DNA from: Oceanicola sp.
Lineage (GTDB): Bacteria > Pseudomonadota > Alphaproteobacteria > Rhodobacterales > Rhodobacteraceae
Assembly: GCA_017792405.1 (NCBI GenBank)
Contig: CP051231.1
Coordinates: 26,897 to 90,896 of the forward strand
Length of the DNA stretch: 64,000 nucleotides
Direction: 5' to 3'
This document shows positions 48,701-59,024 of the stretch, in pieces. The notes beneath the pieces were generated by a model that worked only from the letters and a program-made list of their open reading frames with translations, was not told the origin of the DNA and ran no database searches. The stretch's first letter is position 1; each line of letters begins with the position of its first letter. The position numbers and the translations under genes were made by a program.

Positions 48701-48966
48701 CGCAGCGCCGGGCGATGGAGATCCGCAAGGCCCTGCTGGAGGAGATTCCGCAGGACATGGGGATCACCCGCACGCTCTTTGTCAGCCACTTCCTGCTGGC
48801 CGAACTGGGCGATGCGCCGGTGCAGAATTACCGCGCCGCGGTGGCGGTGCTGGACCGGATGGAGGCGCGCGGCGCGCTGAGCGAGGAAGACGCCGGATGG
48901 CGGGATGAAATCCGCACCCGGATCGCCGCGCTGGAGGCCGAAAAAACCCCCGAAAAACAGCCCTGA
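45763..48966 (+). CDS. Secreted caspase-family (C14) protein with TPR-like repeats
   Basis: The 1067-aa protein has a signal peptide (MRLLVLVILCITALPALA), a caspase domain (about 20-245) and a very long helical C-terminal part. The catalytic dyad is visible as His93 in YFAGHGFEV and Cys144 in VLVDACRVDPF. The remaining 800 residues contain many Ala-rich tetratricopeptide-like units, e.g. EFATALAYLERMVEFLRTAY and GRKEEAIEAQRRAMEIRKAL. Caspase-TPR fusions occur in many bacteria; substrates are mostly unknown. The ATG at 45763 begins the signal peptide; a TTG at 45742 is less likely. It ends 73 bp before gyrB. Confidence 0.9.
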   Translation: MRLLVLVILCITALPALAEKRVALVIGNDRYEAMRPLRNAANDADTVGAALEALGFEVAYERDRDKRRMERALEDLEYDGEGADVALVYFAGHGFEVGGDNRLLPVDGDGESIESLMETSLSLGKIRARVAKIAPVAVVLVDACRVDPFEGATDGRAAIALKAGEAPGFAAVPRAEGTLIGFSTAPGAVALDGEGSNSPFAAALARHLETPGLEVRSVLTLVQQEVYDRTRGAQLPYVESALPRLFFAAGQSDALPERERLLLAMADLTPDLRAEVERVATDAQVPLAPIYGALLAAELTEASPTERAEKLAEAARAFNDTQAQLRELSASDGEVAELRDVAESQLSLGDFTGALETLDEAIARDRASGDALAENLVARRLSEADTLVLKAGFARTRLDYAQAIEALARASALHVELAGLVTDEAHRRARVEVARELGELRRITGDGPGARAAFDEMLTAAKVLLVIAPSEEAALLVFRAHMEIGYAQMASADFGGAIDSFATAIDALRATDQTGKLHELNMWAAEVAVGDTAMALGSYRSALRSYTTANERITKALPEMPEDAEERLKLATSYERLGDAQMALGLSEEAFDTYWKGFDSVGNWGTVIKGDPALRSQMMLRIGQIGTKAGRAALVNKEFATALAYLERMVEFLRTAYEEDPQQVEMQQRYAAALASLGDAQMRHSDHAAASKSLTQAIALLEPLIALDPGNANYRYELALAWSLYGEQQVVDQQWDSALEYLAAAIGAMDDLFEINSSNAIWLWEYADMHQRRGRLAEQRERFAVAMEDYAVAARYSGIMSEFQADSPQGRTRHAQNLFYLGNMQITLGQWDQAAVTQSELAALLEQIAVEEPGNVMRVGELAMAQLRLGDAQGWLGQDAAAAEGFAAALEGFDAVLAVRYDYNAWYWAAKTEEVWAEMERRYGRGEAALVHHREALRRREGLLEKRDNRWHIGHLVGLSHEQIGTVLAELGRKEEAIEAQRRAMEIRKALLEEIPQDMGITRTLFVSHFLLAELGDAPVQNYRAAVAVLDRMEARGALSEEDAGWRDEIRTRIAALEAEKTPEKQP

Positions 48967-48982
48967 AAACGCCTGCCTTCGC

Positions 48983-51457
<2,475 letters not shown>

Positions 51458-51507
51458 GGATGTTATGACGGTTGACCGCATGGCCGGAGTCCAGTTGGAT
51501 TTCGGCC

Positions 51508-51846
51508 ATGTTGCGTTGGGGCATCCTCGGGTTTGTCGTCGCGGGCTTGGGTGCCTGCACCGAGGCGAACCATTTGGGCAATCCGCTGTTGCTGCCCGTT
51601 CGGGGCGTGGCCGCCGGGCTTGAGAACGCTGCTTATGGCAAGCGGCGGGCGGCGGTGAAGGCTTGGATCACGGAGCATGAGGCGGCGATGCGGGCCGAGC
51701 GGTTTGACGGGCCAGTGACGGGGGCTTTGTTGGCGGAACTGCCGGAGGGCGCGCGGGCGCAGGTACGGGCGGATATGAAGGCGGCCGCGCGTTACGCGGA
51801 TTTTGCCGAACGGTCGACGGTGGCCTTCATGGTGCATCGGGGCTGA
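51508..51846 (+). CDS. Small lipoprotein
   Basis: The 112-aa protein begins MLRWGILGFVVAGLGACTEA, giving a lipoprotein signal with lipobox GLGAC. The mature part is helical and Ala/Arg-rich, with no motif I recognise. The start at 51508 was chosen because it begins the signal; the frame is open further back to 51472. Its 3' end overlaps the convergent YcaQ-like gene by 20 bp. Confidence 0.72.
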   Translation: MLRWGILGFVVAGLGACTEANHLGNPLLLPVRGVAAGLENAAYGKRRAAVKAWITEHEAAMRAERFDGPVTGALLAELPEGARAQVRADMKAAARYADFAERSTVAFMVHRG

Positions 51847-53002
51847 GCGCCCATGTGACGGTGTCTAGCCCGGCGAGGCGACAGAGGCGGGTGAGTTCGG
51901 CGTTGAGCTTCTCGTCGCGGGCCTTCGAGGGGCGCACGCCGGGTTCGGACCAGCGGTTGATCACCGTCAGGGTGCCAGATTTGCGGTCGGCCTTGGCCTC
52001 AATCCGCCCGACGAAACGGTCCCCTTCGAGCAGGGGGAAGACGTAGTAGCCCCATTGGCGCTTTTCGGCGGGGACGAACATTTCGACGGTGTAGTCGAAG
52101 CCGAAGAGGCGTTTGAGGCGGATGCGGTCGCGGATGGTCGGGTCGAAGGGGTTGAGGATGCGCAGGCGGGATGTGGGGGCTTGCAGGGCCGCGATGCGGG
52201 CCTCGATGTCGGGGCAAGCCAGAGCTTTCAGCGTGCTGCCGTCGGCAGTTTGGACTTCGACCGGGATCAGGTCGGCCGCTTGATCGGCCCAAGCGGCGGT
52301 TTCGGCCACGGTGGTGGCATCCCAGAACTTTCGGATTTCGCCCGGCGTGCCGAAGCCGAGGCGGTGCAGGGCGGCGCGGCTAAGCCAGTCGATCTGGGCC
52401 TCGTCGGGGAGTTGCTGTTCGCGGAGGTGGGCCGGGAAAATGCGCTCTGCGAGGTCGTAGTGCTTGGTGAAGCCGTCGCGGTGGCAGGTGGCGAGTTCGC
52501 CGGAAAACCACAAGTAATCAAGGGCCTTCTTGTGCGGCGGGCGGTGCCACATTTCCTTGGGGCCTTCGTGGACGTGCTCGAAATCGCGGGTACAGAGCGG
52601 GCCTTCAGCGGCGACGCGGGCCTTCACAGAGGCGAGGAGGTCGGGGTCCAGCTTGCCCCACCATGCGGAGCGCGAGATCTTCTCGCGCATGCGGCGGAAC
52701 TGGCGTTGCCACATGGGCAGGAACTCCATTGGCAGGACGGAGGCATCATGGGTGAAGTGTTCGAAGACGGCGCGCTGCTTGCCGAGCAGCCGGTCCATCA
52801 CCGGCTCGCGGTAGTTGGCGTTGCGGGACCACATGATGTGGTGATGGGCGCGGGACACGACCTGAATGGAGTCGAGTTGGACGAAGCCGAGATCGTGAAT
52901 GATCTGCGTCGCGTCGAGCTTGCCGGTGGGCGCGGTGGCGAGGCCGTGGGTGGTGAGCCAGAGGGCACGGGCCTCGGCATTGGTGATGGTGAGCGTTGTC
53001 AT
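51827..53002 (-). CDS. YcaQ-family (AlkX-like) DNA glycosylase, winged-helix
   Basis: The 391-aa protein matches the winged-helix YcaQ family (HTH_42), which includes glycosylases that unhook interstrand crosslinks. Features include VQLDSIQVVSRAHHHIMWSR, EHFTHDASVLPMEFLPMW with family-conserved His/Asp, and RILNPFDPTIRDRIRLKRLFGFDYTVE near the C-terminus. The start MTTLTITNAEARAL at 53002 fits family N-termini; the longer frame runs into the divergent gene. Exact lesion not known. Confidence 0.87.
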   Translation of the reverse strand: MTTLTITNAEARALWLTTHGLATAPTGKLDATQIIHDLGFVQLDSIQVVSRAHHHIMWSRNANYREPVMDRLLGKQRAVFEHFTHDASVLPMEFLPMWQRQFRRMREKISRSAWWGKLDPDLLASVKARVAAEGPLCTRDFEHVHEGPKEMWHRPPHKKALDYLWFSGELATCHRDGFTKHYDLAERIFPAHLREQQLPDEAQIDWLSRAALHRLGFGTPGEIRKFWDATTVAETAAWADQAADLIPVEVQTADGSTLKALACPDIEARIAALQAPTSRLRILNPFDPTIRDRIRLKRLFGFDYTVEMFVPAEKRQWGYYVFPLLEGDRFVGRIEAKADRKSGTLTVINRWSEPGVRPSKARDEKLNAELTRLCRLAGLDTVTWALSPDAP

Positions 53003-53098
53003 GGCGGCAGGATTGGGCCGGGGGCGTGAGAGATGCAATCCGGTTGCTGACATTTGACGGAGGTTGGGGTTTGCTCCGGGCGAACGGAGGAACGTGCA

Positions 53099-53686
53099 AT
53101 GGGCAGTGAGGATCGGCGGGCCGGGGTGTTTTACGACAAGCTCGGAGAGTGGAAGGCGGAGATGGCGACGGTGCGCGCGGTGCTGCTGGCCGGGCCGCTG
53201 GAGGAGACCTTCAAATGGCGGCAGCCCTGTTACGTGTGGAACGGGACGAATGTGTGCATGCCCGGCGGCTATGGCGGGCGGTGCAGGCTGTCGTTCTTTC
53301 GCGGCGTGCTGTTGGACGATCCGGAGGGGCTGCTGGTGCCGCCAGGGCCGAACAGCCGGGCGGCGCGGGTGATGGAGTTTCACTCGGTGGAGGAGGTCGA
53401 GGCAGCGCGAGGGGCGATCGAGGGGTTCGTGGCGCAGGCCGTGAAGCTCGTGGAGGAGGGACGGACGGTGGATTTGCCGCCGGATGATTTTGAGCTGGTG
53501 GAGGAACTGGAGGAGGCTCTGGCGAGCGATGATGCGTTGCGGGAGGCCTGGGAGTGGCTGACGCCGGGGCGGCGGCGCGGTTGGGCGCTGCATTTTGGCG
53601 GGGCGAAGAAGGCGGAGACCCGGGTTGGGCGGATCAAAAAGGCGCGGGATGCGATTTTGGACGGCAAGGGGATGCACGACCGGTAG
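53099..53686 (+). CDS. YdeI-like protein (DUF1801 / OmpD-associated)
   Basis: The 195-aa protein has the YdeI/DUF1801 pattern with EETFKWRQPCYVWNGTNVCMPG near the start and a C-terminal Lys/Arg-rich KKAETRVGRIKKARDAILDGKG helix. Function is not established. The start at 53099 follows GGAGG. It is divergent from the YcaQ-like gene with 96 bp between them. Confidence 0.85.
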   Translation: MGSEDRRAGVFYDKLGEWKAEMATVRAVLLAGPLEETFKWRQPCYVWNGTNVCMPGGYGGRCRLSFFRGVLLDDPEGLLVPPGPNSRAARVMEFHSVEEVEAARGAIEGFVAQAVKLVEEGRTVDLPPDDFELVEELEEALASDDALREAWEWLTPGRRRGWALHFGGAKKAETRVGRIKKARDAILDGKGMHDR

Positions 53687-53707
53687 GGAGCCGCGGTAAG
53701 TGCCGAC

Positions 53708-54136
53708 CTAGGCCAGTTTCTCCAAGCCCGCGCGCAGCCTGTCGTTCAGCGGCTTGGGGCGGCGGGTTTGGGCATCGACGTAGACGTGGGTGAAAAAGCC
53801 CTCGGCGGCAGCTTCGTCACTCTCACCGGCGAACAGCGCGATCTCCCAGCGGACGGAACTGGTGCCGATCTTCGCGACGCGGATGCCGGAGGTGACCGGC
53901 GCGGGGAAGCGGATTTCAGACAGGAAACGGCAGCCGCTTTCGACCATCACGCCGATCTGGTCGCCATGCAGGATGTCGAGCAGGCCTTCGTTGACGAGCC
54001 ATGCGTTCACGGCGGTGTCGAACAGCTCGTAATAGGCCACGTTGTTGAGGTGGCCATAGGGGTCCATGTCTTTCCAGCGGGTGTCATGGGTGGTGAGTGC
54101 GCGATACTGGGCGCGGGTTGCTGGCGGCGTTTTCAT
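53708..54136 (-). CDS. Acyl-CoA thioesterase (4HBT/YbgC-like)
   Basis: The 142-aa hotdog-fold protein has the 4HBT active-site motif DMDPYGHLNNVAYYELFD, with the catalytic Asp. It hydrolyses acyl-CoA thioesters. The start MKTPPATRAQYRA was chosen over a long Arg-rich extension that overlaps cydB and the DUF2474 gene. It is last of the leftward run cydA-cydB-DUF2474-thioesterase, an unusual partner for an oxidase. Confidence 0.88.
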   Translation of the reverse strand: MKTPPATRAQYRALTTHDTRWKDMDPYGHLNNVAYYELFDTAVNAWLVNEGLLDILHGDQIGVMVESGCRFLSEIRFPAPVTSGIRVAKIGTSSVRWEIALFAGESDEAAAEGFFTHVYVDAQTRRPKPLNDRLRAGLEKLA

Positions 54137-54144
54137 GCCGCCGA

Positions 54145-54240
54145 TCAGAGCCCGAGCCAGTGGCGGATGGCAAGGGCGACGAGGCCCAATGCCAGCACCG
54201 ACCCGGCATAGAGGCCGATGAACCAGAGCGCCCGGCGCAT
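54145..54240 (-). CDS. DUF2474/CydX-like small membrane subunit
   Basis: This 31-aa ORF encodes a single membrane helix: MRRALWFIGLYAGSVLALGL then VALAIRHWLGL. Its ATG shares one base with the cydB stop (TGATG), so translation is coupled to cydB. Small DUF2474 or CydX proteins at this place bind and stabilise bd-type oxidases. The Arg-Arg start, central Trp and IRHW end fit DUF2474. Confidence 0.82.
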   Translation of the reverse strand: MRRALWFIGLYAGSVLALGLVALAIRHWLGL

Positions 54241-55271
54241 CAGTGGTAGCCCGAGTCCGCGTCAATCTTGCCGCGGAAGACCCAGTAGGCGAAGGCGGTA
54301 TAGGCGAGGATGATCGGGATCAGGATGCCCGCGCCGACCAGCATGAAGAGTTGGGATTTCTCGGGTGCGGCGGCCTCCCAGATCGTGACTTCGGTGGGCA
54401 CGATGTAGGGGAACATCGACACGCCGAGGCCGCCGAAGCAGAGGATGAAGAGGGCGAGCGCCAGCAGGAACGGCGAGAGCTCGGCGGAGGCCATGCGCAG
54501 TCGGGTGAGCAGGCCGAAGAAGGCAGCGGCGGTGAGGGCGGCGACGACCACCGCGAGGCCCCAGCCCCAGCCGGTGAACCAGCGGCTGTAGTAACCCTCT
54601 TGCAGGAACGGGGTCCAGAGCGAGACCACGGCGATGAAGCCGACAGTGAGCGGGGCGAATAGCATGGCCCAGCGGCGCATGCGGTTTTGCAGCTCGCCGG
54701 TGGTTTTGAGCACGAGCCAGCAGGCGCCGAGGAGCATGTAGCCGGCCATCACGCCGAGGCCGACGGCGAGGGTGAAGGGGGTGAGCCAATCCCACCAACC
54801 GCCGGCGTATTGGCGGGCGGCCTCGTCGATCTCGATGCCTTGGAGGAGGGCGCCGAGGATTATGCCTTGCGACAGGGCGGCCAGGGCGGAGCCGGAGATG
54901 AAGGCGACATCCCAAAGCGGCTTCCAACGTTCGGTGCGCCAGCGAAACTCGAAGGCGACTCCGCGGAAGATGAGCGCCAGAAGCATGGCTATGACGGGTG
55001 CATAGACCGCCGGGAGGATCAGCGCGTAGGCCAGCGGGAAGGCGGCGAAGAGGCCGCCGCCGCCGAGGACGAGCCATGTTTCGTTGCCGTCCCACACGGG
55101 GGCGACGGAGTTCATCATCACGTCACGGTCTTTCCGGCGCGGCTCGAGCGCGAAGAGCATGCCGAGGCCGAGGTCGAACCCGTCGAGCACGACGTAGACC
55201 AGCACCGCGAAGGCAATGACGAAGGCCCAGATCACGGTGAGGTCGAAGGAGATGCCTTCAGCGAGCGGCAT
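54240..55271 (-). CDS. cydB: Cytochrome bd-type quinol oxidase subunit II
   Basis: The 343-aa protein has eight or more membrane helices and the CydB start FVIAFAVLVYVVLDGFDLGLGML. It shows GNETWLVLGGGGLFAAFPLAYA, conserved in the family. It pairs with CydA to reduce oxygen with quinol. It starts three bases after cydA and overlaps the small subunit gene by one base. Confidence 0.95.
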   Translation of the reverse strand: MPLAEGISFDLTVIWAFVIAFAVLVYVVLDGFDLGLGMLFALEPRRKDRDVMMNSVAPVWDGNETWLVLGGGGLFAAFPLAYALILPAVYAPVIAMLLALIFRGVAFEFRWRTERWKPLWDVAFISGSALAALSQGIILGALLQGIEIDEAARQYAGGWWDWLTPFTLAVGLGVMAGYMLLGACWLVLKTTGELQNRMRRWAMLFAPLTVGFIAVVSLWTPFLQEGYYSRWFTGWGWGLAVVVAALTAAAFFGLLTRLRMASAELSPFLLALALFILCFGGLGVSMFPYIVPTEVTIWEAAAPEKSQLFMLVGAGILIPIILAYTAFAYWVFRGKIDADSGYH

Positions 55272-55274
55272 GGG

Positions 55275-56699
55275 TCATTCCTCCTTGGGGGCGTCGGGCA
55301 CCGGCGAGCGGCCAGCGGCGCGGGTTGGGCCTGTTGTCACGTCTTTCAGGCGCGGTTCGGCGGGGCTGGGCTCGTGGCCCATGAGGCGCAGGATATACCA
55401 TGTGCCGGCACCGAAGACGGCGAAATAGACCACGATGAAGGCCATGAGCGACGCGCCGACGGCGGGGGCATCCAGCGGCGCGGCGCTGTCGGCGGTGCGC
55501 AGCAGGCCGTAGACGGTGAAGGGCTGGCGGCCGACCTCGGTCGTGACCCAACCGGCGAGCACGGCAACGAGGCCGGAGGGGCCCATGAGCATGGCGGCGC
55601 GGTGGAGCATCGGCCAGTCGTAGAGCCGACCGCGTGCGCGGGCGAGCAGCGACCAGAGGCCGAGGCCGAGCATGGCAAAGCCGATCATCACCATGATGCG
55701 GAAGGCCCAGAAGACGATGAACACAGGGGGCTGGTCCTCGTCCGGCACGGTATCCAGCCCGTCGAGTGGGGCGTTCAGCTCATGCTTGAGGATCAGAGAC
55801 GACAGCTTGGGGATACCCACCGCGTAGTCCAGCGTTTGCGTTTCGTCATTGGGCCAGCCGAAGAGATAGAGCGGTGCGCCCTCTGGGTGGCTCTCGTAAT
55901 GCCCCTCCATCGCCATGACCTTGACCGGCTGATGCTCCAGCGTGTTCAGCCCGTGGGCGTCGCCGAGGAAGATCTGGATTGGCGCGACGATGGCGGCCAT
56001 CCACATCGACATGGAGAACATGGTGCGGCTTTCGCCGGTAGCGATCTCGCCCCGGCGGCGGTGGCGCAGCAGGTGCCAGGCCCCCACGCCGCCGACGATG
56101 AAGGCGGTGGTGAGGTAGGCCGCGGTGACGGTGTGCGCGAGCCGGTAGGGGAAAGAGGGGTTGAAGATGATCTGCCAGAAATCCTCGGGAAGGAACTGGC
56201 CCGTCTCCGGGTCGATGCTGAAGCCTGCGGGCGTGTGCATCCACGAGTTCACCGAGAGAATCCAGAAGGCCGAGATGAAGGTGCCCACGGCGACCATGGC
56301 GGTGGCCGCCATGTGGAGGCCCGGCCCGACGCGGTCGCGCCCGAAGAGCATGATGCCGAGGAAACCCGCTTCGAGGAAGAAGGCGGAGAGCACCTCGTAG
56401 GCCATCGGCGCGCCGATCACTGGGCCAGCCTTGTCGGAAAAGACCGACCAGTTGGTGCCGAACTGGTATGACATGACGATGCCCGAAACCACACCCATGG
56501 CGAAGGCGAGGGCGAAGATTTTCACCCAGTAGCGGAAGAGGTTGAGGAAGCGTTCCTGCTTGGTCCAGAGCCAGAGTGCGTTGAGCACGGCGAGGTAGGA
56601 TGCCAGGCCGATGGTGAAGGCCGGGAACAGGAAGTGGAACGAGACCGTGAAGGCGAATTGCAGGCGGGCGAGGAAGACGGCGTCGAAGGTTTCGAACAT
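55275..56699 (-). CDS. cydA: Cytochrome bd-type (CIO-like) quinol oxidase subunit I
   Basis: The 474-aa haem-bearing subunit has RLQFAFTVSFHFLFPAFTIG with haem ligand His22, and the haem-binding GRQPF (390-394) where E. coli has GRQPW. The overall length and the apparently short quinol loop fit the cyanide-insensitive (CIO) subfamily rather than the long-loop type. It is first of the cydAB unit; the 146 bp upstream is shared with the divergent ada gene. Confidence 0.95.
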   Translation of the reverse strand: MFETFDAVFLARLQFAFTVSFHFLFPAFTIGLASYLAVLNALWLWTKQERFLNLFRYWVKIFALAFAMGVVSGIVMSYQFGTNWSVFSDKAGPVIGAPMAYEVLSAFFLEAGFLGIMLFGRDRVGPGLHMAATAMVAVGTFISAFWILSVNSWMHTPAGFSIDPETGQFLPEDFWQIIFNPSFPYRLAHTVTAAYLTTAFIVGGVGAWHLLRHRRRGEIATGESRTMFSMSMWMAAIVAPIQIFLGDAHGLNTLEHQPVKVMAMEGHYESHPEGAPLYLFGWPNDETQTLDYAVGIPKLSSLILKHELNAPLDGLDTVPDEDQPPVFIVFWAFRIMVMIGFAMLGLGLWSLLARARGRLYDWPMLHRAAMLMGPSGLVAVLAGWVTTEVGRQPFTVYGLLRTADSAAPLDAPAVGASLMAFIVVYFAVFGAGTWYILRLMGHEPSPAEPRLKDVTTGPTRAAGRSPVPDAPKEE

Positions 56700-56789
56700 C
56701 TCTGATCGTCATGTCTGTTTCGGTTCGCGTTGGAGGTAGGTTAACGGCACGGGCTGTCGATGCGGAGTGCCGGTTTGCCGCAGGGGTGA

Positions 56790-56806
56790 AAATCGGCGCC
56801 CGATTT
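56790..56806 (+). promoter_or_regulatory. Palindrome upstream of ada
   Basis: AAATCGGCGCCCGATTT is a perfect 7-bp inverted repeat with a 3-bp spacer. It lies 40-56 bp before the ada ATG and just upstream of a candidate -35 (56811-56816) and -10 TAGGCT (56834-56839), a position suited to an activator. It could be the Ada-binding site; that is inference. Confidence 0.45.
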
Positions 56807-56845
56807 CCGGCTGCGCCGCTTTGGGAGGCGGTCTAGGCTGGGATC

Positions 56846-57904
56846 ATGCTGTTCAGGTTGCCAGATGATGACACGCTCTATGCCGCGCTGATGGCGCGGG
56901 ATGCGAGCTATGAGGGGCGGGCGCTGGTGTGTGTGCGCTCGACCGGGATTTTCTGCCGGCTCACCTGCCCGGCGCGCAAGCCGTTGCGGGAGAACTGCGA
57001 GTTCAGGGAGACGGCGCAGGCCTGCATCGAGGCGGGCTACCGGGCGTGCAAACGGTGCAGGCCGCTGGAGGCGCTGACCGATGACTTGACGGTGACGGCG
57101 CTGGTGGAGGCACTGGCTGCTGATCCGGCACGCCGATGGACCGAGGCCGATGTGGCGTCGGAGGGTTATGACCCCTCCACGGTGCGGCGGGCCTTCAAAC
57201 GGGCCTTCGGCACGACCTTTCTGGAAATGGCGCGGCAGCGGCGCTTGCTGGCCGGGCTTCAGGTGCTGGGCGAGGGCGGCAAGGTGATCGAGGCGCAGCA
57301 TGATGCGGGGTTCGAGAGCGCCTCGGCCTTTCGGGCCGCCTTTGCGAAGATGCTGGGCGTGGCGCCTGGTAGCTTTGATCGCAAGCCGCTGCTGATGGCC
57401 GATTGGATCGACACGCCACTGGGGCCGATGGTGGCGGTGAGCGATGCGCGGGCGCTGCACCTGCTCGAGTTCGTCGGGCGCAAGGCGCTGCCGCGCGAGT
57501 TGCAGCGGCTCCATGCCGGGGCGAAGGGGGCGCTGGGCTTTGGCCGCCCTGCCCCGACGAGCCAGGTGGCGGCGGAGCTGGGGCGGTTCTTTCGGGCCGA
57601 AAGCGCGGAGTTCGGAGTGCCGCTGGCGCTGCATGGCTCTGAGTTCACGCGGGAGGTCTGGGCCGCGCTGCGGGATATCCCGGCAGGGCAGACGCGGAGC
57701 TATGGCGAGGTGGCGCGGGCGATAGGGCGGCCTGATGCAGTGCGGGCCGTGGCGCGGGCGAACGGGGCAAACCAGATCGCGCTTGTGATCCCCTGTCACC
57801 GGGTGATCGGTGCCGATGGCGACCTGACAGGTTACGGCGGCGGGCTTTGGCGCAAGGAGCGGCTCATTGCGCTGGAGCGTGGGTTTGCGGCCCGCGCGGC
57901 CTAG
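56846..57904 (+). CDS. ada: Ada: methylphosphotriester acceptor, AraC regulator and O6-alkylguanine methyltransferase
   Basis: The 352-aa protein has three parts. The N-terminal zinc domain holds Cys37, Cys41, Cys68 and Cys71 with the spacing of E. coli Ada; one accepts methyl from phosphotriesters. An AraC-type helix-turn-helix follows (about 90-180). The C-terminal Ogt domain has the acceptor cysteine in VIPCHRV. Ada activates its own and other repair genes when methylated. The TAG overlaps the stop of the convergent 320-aa gene. Confidence 0.95.
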   Translation: MLFRLPDDDTLYAALMARDASYEGRALVCVRSTGIFCRLTCPARKPLRENCEFRETAQACIEAGYRACKRCRPLEALTDDLTVTALVEALAADPARRWTEADVASEGYDPSTVRRAFKRAFGTTFLEMARQRRLLAGLQVLGEGGKVIEAQHDAGFESASAFRAAFAKMLGVAPGSFDRKPLLMADWIDTPLGPMVAVSDARALHLLEFVGRKALPRELQRLHAGAKGALGFGRPAPTSQVAAELGRFFRAESAEFGVPLALHGSEFTREVWAALRDIPAGQTRSYGEVARAIGRPDAVRAVARANGANQIALVIPCHRVIGADGDLTGYGGGLWRKERLIALERGFAARAA

Positions 57905-58863
57905 TTGTTGCCCGCGTTGGGCCCGGCCAGATCGTTCTTGACCATCCAGCCTGCCAGCCGGGTCATCATCGTGCCCTGATCCTGCTGCTTGATCGCACGC
58001 GGGCTGCGCCCCTCGATCTCGTCGACGAAGGCGGTCACGTAATCTTCCTGCGCGTCGTCGAGCCAGAAAAGTACGCGGGTGAAGGCATTGAAGTTGTCGT
58101 GGATCTCTTCGATCTCGTAGCGGGTGCCGCCGTTCTCGGGCCGAAAGCTCTGGCGGGCCATAGAGCTGACGCCACTTTCGGGCACCACGGAATGGGTGAT
58201 GATCTCGCCCTCCGCGCTTTCGATCACCCGCTGTTTGTAGCCCATTTCGCGCGCACAGGGCTCGAAGGTGGTTTCATCGGGAATTTTGGCGGTGAACCAG
58301 ATCGGAAAGAAGCCCTCTTCATCGGGCTGGCCGCAGCGGTGGTGGCCCTTGGTCTCGCCCGGCTTCAGGATCATGGCCCCCTCGAGCACTTCGGGCGCGA
58401 CCGGAACCCATGTGCTGTGGGCGGTACGCAGTGTGCGGGTCGGCAGGGCCATGAGCGCGGTGGGCAGGAGCCAGACCAGCAGGAAGGTGCCCGCAAGGAA
58501 GGTCATGAACAGGCGGATGATCTGCCATTGCACATGCCGGTCGGCCAGCGCCGGGGCATCGGCATAAAGCGTCATCTCGCCTGTGGTGGCCAGCAGGCCG
58601 GTGAACATGAGCGCCATCGGCAGCGCCTCTGTCCAGCCAGCGGGAAAGGTGACGTGGTGCCAGAACACGAAGCCGGTCCAGAGTGCCATGACCACAAGCA
58701 GGGTGGCAGGGTCGGCCAGCGGGGCGATGTCGGGCGCAAGCGCGGCGGAGAGGCCCGCGCCGAGGAGTGGCAGGGCCGAGAAAAGCGCAATGCGGCGGCG
58801 CAGGCGCATCAGCCGGTAGGGCGCGTGGTAGGACCAGAAGCTCTGATCGGGCATCTCGGACAT
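57901..58863 (-). CDS. Conserved membrane protein, 320 aa
   Basis: The protein has about four membrane helices within the first 150 residues, then a soluble part of about 170 residues with no recognised domain. It has a Cys pair region (HHRCGQPDEEG; EPCAREMGYKQ). No close functional family is recognised. It is leftward, with its stop overlapping that of ada, and divergent from the aldolase gene. Role unknown. Confidence 0.75.
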   Translation of the reverse strand: MSEMPDQSFWSYHAPYRLMRLRRRIALFSALPLLGAGLSAALAPDIAPLADPATLLVVMALWTGFVFWHHVTFPAGWTEALPMALMFTGLLATTGEMTLYADAPALADRHVQWQIIRLFMTFLAGTFLLVWLLPTALMALPTRTLRTAHSTWVPVAPEVLEGAMILKPGETKGHHRCGQPDEEGFFPIWFTAKIPDETTFEPCAREMGYKQRVIESAEGEIITHSVVPESGVSSMARQSFRPENGGTRYEIEEIHDNFNAFTRVLFWLDDAQEDYVTAFVDEIEGRSPRAIKQQDQGTMMTRLAGWMVKNDLAGPNAGNN

Positions 58864-59024
58864 CGCGGGGCCTTTCGTTTCGGGGCTTCAAGATGGCGCA
58901 CCGCGGCGGCGGCAATATGGCGGGGGCTTGGCAATTTTGTCCCGCCGGGTGCCGGCAACCTCATCGGCTTGGCATTGCCGGGCGGATGGCGGATAGTCGC
59001 GCCGAAGCATCAGGGAGGACGCCA

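Noticed and set aside
54687..56471. 594-aa open frame opposite cydAB
   Set aside because: Antisense to the oxidase genes; Glu/His/Gly-rich with no recognisable motif.
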